Origin: an uncultured Pseudoteredinibacter sp.
GTDB lineage: Bacteria; Pseudomonadota; Gammaproteobacteria; Pseudomonadales; Cellvibrionaceae
Assembly (NCBI RefSeq): GCF_947502065.1
Contig: NZ_CANMYE010000008.1
Location: forward strand, 1-64,000
Direction of reading: 5' to 3'
Length of the DNA stretch: 64,000 bases
The notes beneath the pieces are model-generated. The model saw only the letters and a program-made list of their open reading frames with translations, made no database searches and was not told the origin of the DNA. How positions within the stretch are numbered: position 1 is the first letter of the stretch; every line of letters starts with the position of its first letter. A program made the position numbers and the translations under genes. This document shows positions 16,913 to 26,324 of the stretch, piece by piece.

Positions 16913-18279
16913 TACTTGTCTCCTTCTATGCTGTCAGCGTGCTTATCTAACACCACAACACTTCGATTAGCTTTTCTGAAATAGCTATTCATTACCCTTT
17001 TCACATCCTCAGCCGTCACTTTCGCCATATCTTTTGAGGCATCGAACATCTTTTTATAATCACCAAAATAAATCTGATAGGTGCCCAGCGTATCGGCCTT
17101 ACCATTAATGGTTGCCAAAGTATGATACAAACCAACTTGCGCCTGATTTTTAACTTTCTGTAGCTCTCTATCGCTAACCAATTCATTACGAAGCTTATTG
17201 ATCTCTTCAATAATCCCATGCTCCAACTTTTCTACCGTCACACCTTCTGCCGCGGTTGCAAAGATGTAAAATATATTGGGATCGATGCTTTGCGGGTAGT
17301 AGGCCCAAACATTAGTCGCCAATTGCTTTTGATCGACTAAGGCTCGTGTTAAGCGCGCACTATCATCACCACTAAGCAGACTCTCGACCATATCCAGTGC
17401 GTAGTAGTCTTTATGGCGAGTATTGGGAACATGAAAGCCCATCATGATGTTGGGACTTGAAACAGATTCCTTTTGAACATAAGCGCGACGCTCGCCTTTT
17501 TGCTCGGGCTCCACCGTGTGAATTTTACGAGGCTCAGGCTGCGCAGGAATATCTCCAAGATACTTTTTGGCCAGGCGCTCTACTTCTTCCGCCTTGACAT
17601 CACCTGCTACCACTACCAAGCCATTATTGGGGGCATAATAACGTCGATGATAGTCTCGTAAATCTTCAATACTCCAATTATCAATATCGGATTGATGCCC
17701 AATGACAGGCCAGCTATAGGGGTGAGCTCTAAAGGCGATTCCCTTCAACTCCATCATCATCAAACGAACATTTGAGTTTTCTAGGCCGGTGCTGCGCTCA
17801 GAAGTCACGACACCACGCTCACTTTCTACCATTTTCTCATCAATTTTTAAGTGAGCGATTCGGTCAGACTCTAAATCAAAAATAGTTTCTAAAGCACTAG
17901 CAGGAAACCAGTCTGTATAAACTGTTACATCTTCGGTGGTATACGCATTATTTGCGCCGCCATTGGCTTCCATCACCCGATCAAACTGTTTTGGGCCGTA
18001 TTTTTTAGCGCCGTTAAACATCATATGTTCAAAAAAGTGCGACAAGCCGGTAATGCCCGGCACTTCGTTTCTCGATCCTACCTTCCAGAATAGATACATA
18101 TTGGCATTGGGAATGGAATCATCTTCCAGCACCATAAATTCCATGCCATTTTTCAAGGTAAAGGTTTTGACATCCTCAGCCGTCGTCTGGGCCGACAAAT
18201 TCATCGACAGCCCCATGCCAATACCGACGCTCAATAGTCCGATTCGCAGCTTGCGAGACCATGATTGTTGTTTTTGCAT
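16912..18279 (-). CDS. M16-family zinc peptidase, catalytic subunit
   Basis: 455 residues from the ATG at 18279, preferred because GAGGAAGT precedes it; the frame opens 17 codons earlier. A signal peptide follows (LRIGLLSVGIGMGLSMNLSA). The active-site motif is HFFEH in GLSHFFEHMMFNG (about residues 66-78), with the downstream Glu in ESERGVVTSERS about 75 residues later. It is the catalytic member of the pair with the gene at 15533-16912. Substrates are unknown; the family degrades peptides or processes small proteins in the periplasm. Confidence 0.9.
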   Translation of the reverse strand: MQKQQSWSRKLRIGLLSVGIGMGLSMNLSAQTTAEDVKTFTLKNGMEFMVLEDDSIPNANMYLFWKVGSRNEVPGITGLSHFFEHMMFNGAKKYGPKQFDRVMEANGGANNAYTTEDVTVYTDWFPASALETIFDLESDRIAHLKIDEKMVESERGVVTSERSTGLENSNVRLMMMELKGIAFRAHPYSWPVIGHQSDIDNWSIEDLRDYHRRYYAPNNGLVVVAGDVKAEEVERLAKKYLGDIPAQPEPRKIHTVEPEQKGERRAYVQKESVSSPNIMMGFHVPNTRHKDYYALDMVESLLSGDDSARLTRALVDQKQLATNVWAYYPQSIDPNIFYIFATAAEGVTVEKLEHGIIEEINKLRNELVSDRELQKVKNQAQVGLYHTLATINGKADTLGTYQIYFGDYKKMFDASKDMAKVTAEDVKRVMNSYFRKANRSVVVLDKHADSIEGDK

Positions 18280-18549
18280 TTTACTTCCTCGGTAGTGTTC
18301 AAATTCGGGTAAACACAGATTTATTATCAATATACTCTGGCACTATTTTAGTACTGAGTTAGTGTTGAGCAGCTACAGCGATGCTCTAGACCAAATACAC
18401 TAGATATACACTGTATTGACTCCATATGAGCTGCTTTGACACTATTGTGCAGTAAAACGGCGATCTAAACATTATGATTTTACCGTCTAAGCTAACACTT
18501 AACTTTAACGAATGACGGTCTAAATCCCTCTTTATTAAGGGCATTCAGT

Positions 18550-19698
18550 ATGAGATTCAGACAACAGTTAAAAGCTGGCCTAACACTATGCCTTTGGAGT
18601 TTATTCCTGATGAGCACTAATAGCCAAGCCGAACTACAGGCTTTACTCGATGCCGAAATCAACAAAAAGCTCAATGATGAGAAGTTGATTGGAATGGGGG
18701 GAGTGCTCATTCAAAACGGGGATATCGTCGCTATTAGCGCTCAAGGTTTACGCAAAAAAGGCGACGGTAGCGAACTAACAGTACAGGACAAGTGGCATTT
18801 AGGTTCGGTTACCAAATCGATGACAGCCACCACCATTGCCAGGCTAGTCGAAAAAGGCAGCTTAAGCTGGGAGCAAAAACTGGACATCATCCCTATCACC
18901 AATTCCGGCCGACACCAAGACTGGACTGCTGTCAGCTTAGAGCAGCTTCTACACCATAGCTCCGGCGCTACCGCCAACTTCCCCCTGTCGTTGATGTTCA
19001 GTGATGACCCGAAAGGCAGTGATAAGCTCAAAAAAGCCCGCCTGAGTGCAGTGCAAGAAGTTTTGAGTAAAGCCCCAGAACATCCTGCTGGCAGTCAGTT
19101 TCAGTATTCGAATGTTGGCTACACCATCGCTGCTGTAATAGCTGAGCGAGCCACAGGAAAGAGCTGGGAAACGCTGATCCAAGAGGAACTGTTCACGCCA
19201 CTGGCACTAGACTCAGCCGGCTTCGGGCCTCCTAAAGACACAGCAGAGGAAATCGAACAACCCCGTGGGCATAAGTCTATATTTGGTTTTAAGTTCTCCG
19301 TAGGCACCGATGCCGACAACCCCAAGGTTATGGGGCCTTCGGGCAATGTTCATATGAGCCTTAAAGACTTAGCAGCTTATGCCAATTTACATCTACAAGG
19401 AGCGCGCGGAGACTCAAGCTACCTTAGCAAAAAGAGCTTTGAAGCCTTACACACAAGCCAATTAAACAACTATGCCAAGGGCTGGGTTATTAAAGAGCAT
19501 GACCCACTAGCCGAAGGCAAGGTTATCTGGCACAACGGCAGCAACACCATGTGGTATTGCCTGCTAACTTTACTCCCCGAGTTGAATACCGCTATTGCTA
19601 TTACCGTCAATGAAGGCAATATAAAGAAAGCCGAGGGCAGTGCTGTAGACATCACCCGTAAGATGTTAAAAGCTATACAGAACAACAAAAACTCTTAA
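18550..19698 (+). CDS. Exported serine hydrolase, class C beta-lactamase fold
   Basis: 382 residues with a signal peptide ending near TNSQA. The three motifs of the beta-lactamase/DD-peptidase/esterase fold are visible: SVTK (Ser86, Lys89), YSN (186-188) and HNG near residue 327 in place of KTG. The HxG variant is common in EstB-like esterases and D-aminopeptidase-like relatives, so beta-lactamase activity should not be assumed. AAGGG precedes the ATG. It is divergent from the M16 pair. Confidence 0.85.
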   Translation: MRFRQQLKAGLTLCLWSLFLMSTNSQAELQALLDAEINKKLNDEKLIGMGGVLIQNGDIVAISAQGLRKKGDGSELTVQDKWHLGSVTKSMTATTIARLVEKGSLSWEQKLDIIPITNSGRHQDWTAVSLEQLLHHSSGATANFPLSLMFSDDPKGSDKLKKARLSAVQEVLSKAPEHPAGSQFQYSNVGYTIAAVIAERATGKSWETLIQEELFTPLALDSAGFGPPKDTAEEIEQPRGHKSIFGFKFSVGTDADNPKVMGPSGNVHMSLKDLAAYANLHLQGARGDSSYLSKKSFEALHTSQLNNYAKGWVIKEHDPLAEGKVIWHNGSNTMWYCLLTLLPELNTAIAITVNEGNIKKAEGSAVDITRKMLKAIQNNKNS

Positions 19699-19723
19699 GT
19701 TCACAAACAAAAGGATGGCCGCC

Positions 19724-20017
19724 ATGAGAATCGCCAGCAAGCTAAAACACGCCACTTTACTGAGCTGCCTGCTTATCGCCGCCGTGCCTTCTTCAGCAAA
19801 CGCTAACCCCTTTGTGAAAGACCCATTAACTCACGAGCTAGAAAGACAACTGCATATTAAAGTGAGAGCCAATGCCGCCATTTTAAATGATGATCAGTTT
19901 ATCAAGGACAAGGCCAAGTATATGCGCAAGCTCTTCTTGGCTTTGAAAGCGGAAGGTTTTTCAGACAAACAGGCATTAGAGCTGGTCAAAGCTAGCCTCC
20001 ATGAGAGCAGCTTTTAA
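19724..20017 (+). CDS. Small exported protein of unknown function
   Basis: 97 residues from the ATG at 19724, which has AAGGA eight bases upstream; the ATG at 19715 is too close to that site. The signal peptide ends at SANANP. The mature part is helical and charged (KYMRKLFLALKAEGFSDKQALELVKASL), reminiscent of a small helical hairpin with no family I recognise. It lies 25 bases after the serine hydrolase and 32 before the cupin, so it may belong to the same transcript. Confidence 0.6.
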   Translation: MRIASKLKHATLLSCLLIAAVPSSANANPFVKDPLTHELERQLHIKVRANAAILNDDQFIKDKAKYMRKLFLALKAEGFSDKQALELVKASLHESSF

Positions 20018-20049
20018 GCCAAAGTTTCAGCGATATAAAGGTAAAGCTA

Positions 20050-20430
20050 ATGTCTAATGAGACAGATAAAGCCGTTTCTCTTGACGAGAAATTTGCACTC
20101 TTCGATGATCACTGGTCTCCCAAGGTAATCGCCCAATGTAACGGCCAGTTGGTCAAGCTTGCCAAAGGCAAAGGTGAACTCATTTGGCACAAGCACGATA
20201 ATGAAGACGAATTGTTCTTTGTGCACAAAGGCCGGCTTACCTTAAAATTTCGTGACCGCGAAATCGTTTTAAACCCAGGCGAGTTATTTGTTGTCCCTCG
20301 AGGAGTGGAGCATTGCCCACTCGCCGAGGAGGAAACAGAAATCCTACTGTTCGAGCCCGCGGGAACTGCTCACACCGGGGAGCACAGTACAGAACAAACC
20401 GTAGCTTCAGAAGATCAACCTTGGATCTAA
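20050..20430 (+). CDS. Small cupin-domain protein
   Basis: 126 residues, cytoplasmic, a single-domain cupin_2. Motif 1 is WHKHDNEDELFFVHKGRL (about residues 41-58) with His43 and His45 and the Glu that normally bind metal. Motif 2 is PGELFVVPRGVEHCP (about 77-91). The family stores or senses small ligands and has no fixed reaction. It is directly followed by a Tat-Rieske lipoprotein, so a redox or metal-linked role is possible but unproven. Confidence 0.8.
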   Translation: MSNETDKAVSLDEKFALFDDHWSPKVIAQCNGQLVKLAKGKGELIWHKHDNEDELFFVHKGRLTLKFRDREIVLNPGELFVVPRGVEHCPLAEEETEILLFEPAGTAHTGEHSTEQTVASEDQPWI

Positions 20431-20453
20431 GCCAACTTCCAAAAAACAAGACT

Positions 20454-20873
20454 ATGAAAAGAAGAGAATTTCTAAAAGCCAGTAGCGTAGCAAGCGCCAG
20501 CGGCGCTCTGGCCGCCTGTGGCGGCCGCACAATCAAACCCCAAAACGCCGTACAACGTGGCTCTACACTTATCGTTGAGAAATCCAAACTTAAGAGTGGC
20601 CAGCTTTACATTGCACACCCTTCAGAACGATTCCCGATATCTATCATGCAACTCGACCAAGAACGCTACTGGGCTAATTTGATGCGATGCAGCCATCAAA
20701 AGTGCGAGACGCAGGCTAGTGACGAAGGCTATATATGCCCTTGCCACGGCGCCCGCTATGACAAGCAAGGTAAGGTAAACAAAGGCCCTGCGACTGTAGA
20801 CTTACCCAGTTATCAAGTACTGGATAAAGGCGAGCACCTCTGGGTGGAACTAAATGAGCAGGCGAACAACTAA
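20454..20873 (+). CDS. Tat-exported Rieske 2Fe-2S lipoprotein
   Basis: 139 residues from the ATG at 20454; a longer frame from 20313 overlaps the cupin and is not used. The N terminus MKRREFLKAS is a twin-arginine signal and runs into the lipobox ALAAC (Cys22). Box I is CSHQKC (79-84) and box II CPCHG (95-99), so both cluster pairs (C79/H81, C95/H98) and the bc1-type disulfide Cys pair (84/97) are present. It probably carries a 2Fe-2S cluster on the periplasmic side of a membrane. The partner is unknown; the cusBA genes follow. Confidence 0.85.
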   Translation: MKRREFLKASSVASASGALAACGGRTIKPQNAVQRGSTLIVEKSKLKSGQLYIAHPSERFPISIMQLDQERYWANLMRCSHQKCETQASDEGYICPCHGARYDKQGKVNKGPATVDLPSYQVLDKGEHLWVELNEQANN

Positions 20874-20920
20874 GCAGCTAGCGCTGTACAAAGTTCGTTA
20901 AAAGCCTTTAAAATATTGTC

Positions 20921-21289
20921 ATGTTTAAATCGCTATCACATATCATTATTGCATTTGCAGCTCTGCTGGCCATCGCCGGGCAGACCTTCGCCTATGTCAA
21001 TATGGCCTGTGAGATGCCAGCAGATCAAGAACAAAGTAGCCATCATTCAATGATGGGGCACAACATAGACAGTACTGCTGATAAACTCTCTCACGAAGAA
21101 ATGCCATGCTGTGAAGAAGGCTCAATGGAATGCCCATGCCCTGTAAGCGCCTGCTCGAATATGGCTCAAATTTCTGCGGAGGCAAATCAGCTGCCGCCTG
21201 CATCTAAGCAAAAGCTAGCTTTCGCTACGAATTCTGCTCAACCCCATAACAGCTACTCCCCCCTAGTTCGCCCACCTATTTTTGCCTAA
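20921..21289 (+). CDS. Cys/His/Met-rich periplasmic protein upstream of cusBA
   Basis: 122 residues with a signal peptide (IIAFAALLAIAGQTFA). The mature part is packed with metal-ligand residues: MACEMPADQ, SSHHSMMGH, EEMPCCEEGSMECPCPVSAC. Such small Met/His/Cys-rich proteins often precede copper efflux genes. It might chaperone or buffer copper or silver in the periplasm, resembling DUF2946/CopL-type proteins, but I do not firmly place it. The following cusB start is 118 bases downstream. Confidence 0.6.
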   Translation: MFKSLSHIIIAFAALLAIAGQTFAYVNMACEMPADQEQSSHHSMMGHNIDSTADKLSHEEMPCCEEGSMECPCPVSACSNMAQISAEANQLPPASKQKLAFATNSAQPHNSYSPLVRPPIFA

Positions 21290-21406
21290 TACAGGGTTAG
21301 TGCGCCCGAAGTTTAAGCCGCACTCTTAACTTTTGTATTCATCGCTCTTCTTTTTGCATTGCAATATAACGAAAGAGCTCTTGCCCAGTTTGATCTGGGG
21401 GCATTT

Positions 21407-22930
21407 ATGACTAAGACTTTATTTAAATCACTGTTTATTTTATTTGTGGGCGTCAGCCTAGGTTTTGCTGTAAAGCACTTTCAAGGCGGCACAGCTTTGA
21501 GCACGAACAAGGACGAAACTCAGAACGAAAAACCATTGTACTGGGTTGCGCCTATGGATGATAACTATCGTCGGGATCAGCCCGGTAAATCACCCATGGG
21601 CATGGACCTCATTCCGGTTTATAAGGAGGCCAGTGCTACAGACTTACACGGGCCAGGAACAATAAAGATAGCCCCCCAGGTGATCAATAACCTAGGGGTT
21701 AGAGTGACCCAAGCGCTTAGCGAAAAACTAAGCTCAGAAATATCGACGGTGGGCTATGTGCAATATGATGAAGATCGCTTGATTCATATTCATCCACGCA
21801 TAGATGGCTGGGTAGAAAAGCTCTATATTAAAGCCGCAGGTAACCCTGTAAGAAAAGGCCAACCACTTTACACCCTATACTCCCCAGAACTGGTGAACTC
21901 CCAAGAGGAACTGCTACTCGCACTTAAGCGTAACAATAATTCTCTTATTCGAGCCGCACGTAATCGCATGAAGGCCTTGCACTTATCAAGGGAGTTTATT
22001 GAGCAGTTAGAAAAAGATCGTCAAGTAAAACAAACCATCACCTTCTATGCGCCCCAAGACGGGGTGGTTTCGGAACTTAAAATCCGCGAAGGCTTTTACG
22101 TTAATCCCGGCAATACCTTATTAAGCATTGCTCAACTAGATCAAGTTTGGGTTGAAGCCGAAGTCTTCGAGCGTGATGCTGCGATGATCAAAGCCGGCTT
22201 AAAGGTATCAATGTATCTGGATTATCTACCTGGCAAGCAGTGGCAGGGCATTGTCGATTACGTTTACCCAAGTTTAAACAGCAAAACCCGTACATTGAGA
22301 GTTAGATTAAAGTTTGACAATCAAGACCTAAGCTTAAAGCCCAATATGTTTGCCCAAATTAGCATTTACACGGAGCAAACGAACAGCTCCATTATTGTAC
22401 CCAAGGAATCGGTAATACGAAGCGGCAAACAAGATCGGGTAGTGCTCGCCTTAGGGGACGGCCAATTTAAATCCGTGGAAGTTAAATTGGGCCGTGTACT
22501 GCAAAATAAAATTGAAATCCTTTCCGGCATAAACGCTGGCGACAGCATTGTCAGCTCGGCGCATTTCCTATTGGACTCTGAATCTAGCAAGACCTCGGAC
22601 TTTCTCCGAATGCGGCCAATGCCTGAAGCTGAATACCAACAAGCAACCGTAAAAGGGCTGATTCATCAAATTGACAATGAAAATCGAAGTTTAGATATTA
22701 GTCGTGAAGCCATAGAAAAGTGGGGGAGAGACGCAGCACGCATGAACTTTTTGGTCGAAGAGGACATCGACTTATCGGAATTCTCTGCGAATCAAACCGT
22801 GACCTTCACCTTTGAAGTTCGAGACGACCTGGTTATTACTAAACTTAATCACAATCTAGAATCGAATCAAGAAACCCTCCAAGAAACCAATCAAGTAGCC
22901 AGTCAAAACTCAGCGAAGGAGAGCATGTAA
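21407..22930 (+). CDS. cusB: CusB-type periplasmic adaptor with C-terminal CusF-like domain
   Basis: 507 residues from the ATG at 21407 (GGGGG upstream; the frame opens 16 codons earlier). One N-terminal membrane anchor is followed by a heavy-metal-binding segment (YWVAPMDDN to PGKSPMGMDLIP, about 43-72), in which Met replaces the usual Cys ligands. Barrel-sandwich and beta-barrel domains follow, and then a CusF-like tail (ATVKGLIHQIDNENRSLDIS onward). CusB links the pump to the outer membrane and passes Cu(I)/Ag(I) to CusA. The tail looks like a built-in CusF chaperone. TAATG overlap couples it to cusA. No separate outer-membrane cusC is present. Confidence 0.9.
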   Translation: MTKTLFKSLFILFVGVSLGFAVKHFQGGTALSTNKDETQNEKPLYWVAPMDDNYRRDQPGKSPMGMDLIPVYKEASATDLHGPGTIKIAPQVINNLGVRVTQALSEKLSSEISTVGYVQYDEDRLIHIHPRIDGWVEKLYIKAAGNPVRKGQPLYTLYSPELVNSQEELLLALKRNNNSLIRAARNRMKALHLSREFIEQLEKDRQVKQTITFYAPQDGVVSELKIREGFYVNPGNTLLSIAQLDQVWVEAEVFERDAAMIKAGLKVSMYLDYLPGKQWQGIVDYVYPSLNSKTRTLRVRLKFDNQDLSLKPNMFAQISIYTEQTNSSIIVPKESVIRSGKQDRVVLALGDGQFKSVEVKLGRVLQNKIEILSGINAGDSIVSSAHFLLDSESSKTSDFLRMRPMPEAEYQQATVKGLIHQIDNENRSLDISREAIEKWGRDAARMNFLVEEDIDLSEFSANQTVTFTFEVRDDLVITKLNHNLESNQETLQETNQVASQNSAKESM

Positions 22931-25900
22931 TGATAGAAGCTATCATACGCTGGTCGATACACAATCGCCTATTTGTGGTTTTAGCTAGTCTGATGCTGAG
23001 CGTTGCGGGTGTTTATTCGCTGAAAAATACCGCTGTAGATGCCATACCTGATTTATCAGATGTGCAGGTAATTATAAAAACTAGCTATCCCGGCCAAGCC
23101 CCCCAAGTCGTGCAAGATCAAGTGACTTTTCCCTTAACTACCGCAATGCTCTCTGTACCAGGCGCGCAAACGGTGAGGGGCTACTCATTTTATGGCGATT
23201 CCTATGTGTATATTATTTTTGATGATGACACAGATCTTTACTGGGCCCGCAGCCGAGTGCTGGAATATCTCAGCCAAGTTTCCGCCCGCTTACCCGATAC
23301 TGCGGTGCCCGAGCTTGGCCCTGACGCCAGTGGTGTTGGCTGGGTATATATCTATGCGTTAAAAGATACCACTGGCAAACACGATTTGAGCCAGCTACGC
23401 AGCTTGCAAGACTGGTTTTTAAAGTACGAATTACAAACCGTGAGCGGCGTTTCTGAAGTCGCAGCGGTTGGCGGCATGGTTAAGCAATATCAGGTGCAAG
23501 TCGATCCGGATAAATTGCGCGCTTATAACATTCCCCTTAATCATATTCATACCGCCTTAAGAAGAGGCAATCAAGAAACCGGGGCTTCGGTGGTTGAAAT
23601 GGCCGAAGCTGAGTACATGGTTACGGCAACCGGCTATATCCAATCAATTGCCGATATTGAAGCAATACCTCTCGGGTTGAATAATCAAGGCACGCCTCTC
23701 ACTGTGGGTGATATCGCCCAAGTTAATATCGGCCCGCAAATGCGACGCGGCATTGCAGAGCTTAATGGCGAAGGTGAAGTAGCCGGCGGCATTATCGTTA
23801 TGCGCTATGGTGAAAATGCACAAAAAACTATTGATGCGGTGAAGGAAAAATTAAACAGCCTTGCAGGCTCTCTTCCAGAGGGAGTAGAAATTGTACCTGT
23901 ATACGACCGCTCAAAACTGATTCAGAGCGCCGTTGATAATCTGTGGAGCAAACTTGGTGAAGAACTCATCATTGTCGCTCTGGTGTGTGCGGCATTCCTA
24001 TTTCATCTGCGCTCCTCTATCGTCGCTGTTATCAGTTTACCACTTGGCATTTTGATTTCTTTTATCGTCATGCACTATCAAGGTATCAATGCCAACATTA
24101 TGTCGCTTGGAGGTATCGCGATCGCCATAGGCGCCATGACTGATGGTGCCATCGTTATGATTGAAAATATGCACAAGCATATGGAACGACAAGAGCTAAA
24201 CGATGAAAACCGTTGGCATGTGGTCGCTCAGGCAGCAACCGAGGTAGGCCCTGCCCTATTTTTCAGCTTGCTGATTATTACCGTTTCGTTTATGCCGGTA
24301 TTTATTTTGGAAGCACAAGAAGGGCGCATGTTCGCGCCGCTTGCCTACACCAAAACCTACGCTATGGCGGCAGCCGCCGGCTTGGCGATTACTCTGGTAC
24401 CGGTATTAATGGGTTACTTTATTCGAGGGAAAGTTGTTTCTGAGCGTAAAAACCCATTGAACCGATTACTCACTGCCATCTACCTACCTATATTAAAGGT
24501 GGTTATGGGCGCTCCGAAGTTGACGCTTCTGGTAGCGTTGATCATCACAGTTTTAGGCTTTTACCCGGCTACAAAAATCGGCAGTGAGTTTATTCCCTCT
24601 TTAGATGAGGGCGACTTGATGTATATGCCAACGACCTACCCTGGTATATCCATCGGCAAGGCTCGTGAGCTACTTCAACAAACCGATAAATTGATTCGCA
24701 CTGTACCGGAGGTTGAAAGTGTCTTTGGTAAAGTTGGGCGAGCCGAATCGGCAACGGACCCAGCCCCGCTCACTATGATTGAAACTTTTATTCAGTTGAA
24801 GCCAAAAGAACAGTGGCGTCCAGGTGTCAGTACGGAGTCACTCAGGGCCGAGCTTGATCAGTTGGTGAAGTTTCCAGGGCTGAGCAATGCCTGGGTAATG
24901 CCCATTAAAACCCGCATTGATATGTTAGCCACTGGCATTAAAACGCCTGTCGGCATCAAGGTTGCGGGGCCAGACTCATCAGTCATTCAAAAGATTGGCC
25001 AGGATCTAGAGAAAATACTCACCCCGGTGAAGGGAACGGCTTCGGTCTACTCTGAGCGGGTTGCTGGCGGCCGATATATTAAGGTGGACATTTCTCGGGA
25101 GAAGGCTAGCCGCTTTGGTTTAAATATTGCAGATATTCAACAGGTAGTCGCTACCGCAATCGGTGGAATGAATGTTACTCAAACTGTAGAAGGACAAGAG
25201 CGTTACCCGGTAAATCTTCGCTATCCCCAGGACTATCGCAATTCACCAGAGCAACTCTCGCGTTTGCCGGTACTGACACCTTCGGGCCAACGAATTGCTT
25301 TGGGTGATGTCGCAAGAGTATTTATTGAAGATGGTCCGCCTGGAATTAAAAGTGAAAATGCTCGGCTCAATGGTTGGACTTTTATCGATATCGATGGTGT
25401 TGATATTGGTAGCTATGTCGATAACGCTCAAGCTATATTGGCGCAGCAGCTTGCGTTACCTCCAGGTTACTCTATTAATTGGGCTGGCCAATATGAGTAT
25501 ATGGAGCGCGCAAAGGAAAAGCTTAGCTATGTTTTGCCGCTAACGTTGGCAATCATTATGTTGTTGCTCTATTTGAATTTTCGTCGATTTAGTGAAGTTG
25601 CAATGATTATTCTCAGTTTGCCGATGGCGATGATTGGTGGCCTGTGGCTGATGTATTTCGAGGGCTTTAACTTTTCTGTCGCTGTAGGTGTTGGTTTTAT
25701 TGCTTTGGCCGGGGTTGCCGTTGAAATTGGGGTGATTATGTTGGTTTATCTTAAGCAGGCTTTGTCAGAGTTAAGGAGTAAAGCTATCGAGACTCAAACA
25801 GCTATTACTATGGATGAATACCAGCAGGCCCTTATTCAAGGCGCAGGTTTAAGGGTTCGTCCGGTTATGATGACGGTGGCTACGATTATTATTGGTTTGT

Positions 25901-26079
25901 TGCCTATTCTTTATGGTAGTGGTACTGGTTCGGAAATTATGAGTCGTATTGCGGCGCCGATGGTTGGTGGGATGAGTAGTGCGGTGATTCTGACTTTGAT
26001 TGTTTTACCTGTGCTTTTTGGGCTGCTAAATAGAAAGGAAGTATTGCGGGTTAATGAGCAGCTTGCTGTTCGGGGCTAA
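22930..26079 (+). CDS. cusA: CusA-type HME-RND copper/silver efflux pump
   Basis: 1049 residues, the normal size of heavy-metal RND pumps, with two sets of a membrane helix plus periplasmic loop plus helix bundle. Family markers: GAMTDGAIVMIENMHKH in the first helical bundle, with the proton-relay Asp; and KTRIDMLATGIKTPVGIKV near residue 660, holding a Met of the Cu(I)/Ag(I) site. It uses the proton gradient to expel monovalent metal. One-base overlap with cusB. Substrate call is by family; zinc/cobalt members lack that Met-rich pattern. Confidence 0.94.
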   Translation: MIEAIIRWSIHNRLFVVLASLMLSVAGVYSLKNTAVDAIPDLSDVQVIIKTSYPGQAPQVVQDQVTFPLTTAMLSVPGAQTVRGYSFYGDSYVYIIFDDDTDLYWARSRVLEYLSQVSARLPDTAVPELGPDASGVGWVYIYALKDTTGKHDLSQLRSLQDWFLKYELQTVSGVSEVAAVGGMVKQYQVQVDPDKLRAYNIPLNHIHTALRRGNQETGASVVEMAEAEYMVTATGYIQSIADIEAIPLGLNNQGTPLTVGDIAQVNIGPQMRRGIAELNGEGEVAGGIIVMRYGENAQKTIDAVKEKLNSLAGSLPEGVEIVPVYDRSKLIQSAVDNLWSKLGEELIIVALVCAAFLFHLRSSIVAVISLPLGILISFIVMHYQGINANIMSLGGIAIAIGAMTDGAIVMIENMHKHMERQELNDENRWHVVAQAATEVGPALFFSLLIITVSFMPVFILEAQEGRMFAPLAYTKTYAMAAAAGLAITLVPVLMGYFIRGKVVSERKNPLNRLLTAIYLPILKVVMGAPKLTLLVALIITVLGFYPATKIGSEFIPSLDEGDLMYMPTTYPGISIGKARELLQQTDKLIRTVPEVESVFGKVGRAESATDPAPLTMIETFIQLKPKEQWRPGVSTESLRAELDQLVKFPGLSNAWVMPIKTRIDMLATGIKTPVGIKVAGPDSSVIQKIGQDLEKILTPVKGTASVYSERVAGGRYIKVDISREKASRFGLNIADIQQVVATAIGGMNVTQTVEGQERYPVNLRYPQDYRNSPEQLSRLPVLTPSGQRIALGDVARVFIEDGPPGIKSENARLNGWTFIDIDGVDIGSYVDNAQAILAQQLALPPGYSINWAGQYEYMERAKEKLSYVLPLTLAIIMLLLYLNFRRFSEVAMIILSLPMAMIGGLWLMYFEGFNFSVAVGVGFIALAGVAVEIGVIMLVYLKQALSELRSKAIETQTAITMDEYQQALIQGAGLRVRPVMMTVATIIIGLLPILYGSGTGSEIMSRIAAPMVGGMSSAVILTLIVLPVLFGLLNRKEVLRVNEQLAVRG

Positions 26080-26133
26080 TTCCAAATAGACAGTTAATAC
26101 CGCGGACGGCATACTCTTGTGCCTTGTCTGGCC

Positions 26134-26249
26134 GATTTTAGTCTATATGCATCTTCATCTGGAACGCGCTTAAACCATCCGGGGCGCTCGACTTCGCAGC
26201 GTCCTTGCTGCTCCACGGTTCCTGATGAAGATGCATATAGACCAAAATC
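26134..26249. repeat. Long palindromic element after cusA
   Basis: Two 32-base arms (26134-26165 and 26218-26249) are complementary at 30 of 32 positions, from GATTTTAGTC at the left to CAAAATC at the right. The 52-base centre holds a small hairpin, GCAGC-GTCCTT-GCTGC (26196-26211). No transposase is linked. It resembles a non-autonomous palindromic repeat and shares a central AGC-N-TCC-N-TGCT motif with the element at 59821-59936. Confidence 0.8.
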
Positions 26250-26324
26250 TACAATGTGCTTGTTTCAAAGAGCCGCTCCATGGTTTCGAGTGAGCACTCC
26301 TGTAAAATGAAGTCTGCCGAACAA

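Noticed and set aside
20313..20453. N-terminal extension of the Rieske gene
   Set aside because: It overlaps the cupin gene, is Arg-rich and would bury the Tat signal; the internal ATG is better.
26119..26310. 63-codon frame across the palindromic element
   Set aside because: It runs through both arms and the hairpin and has no protein-like features.
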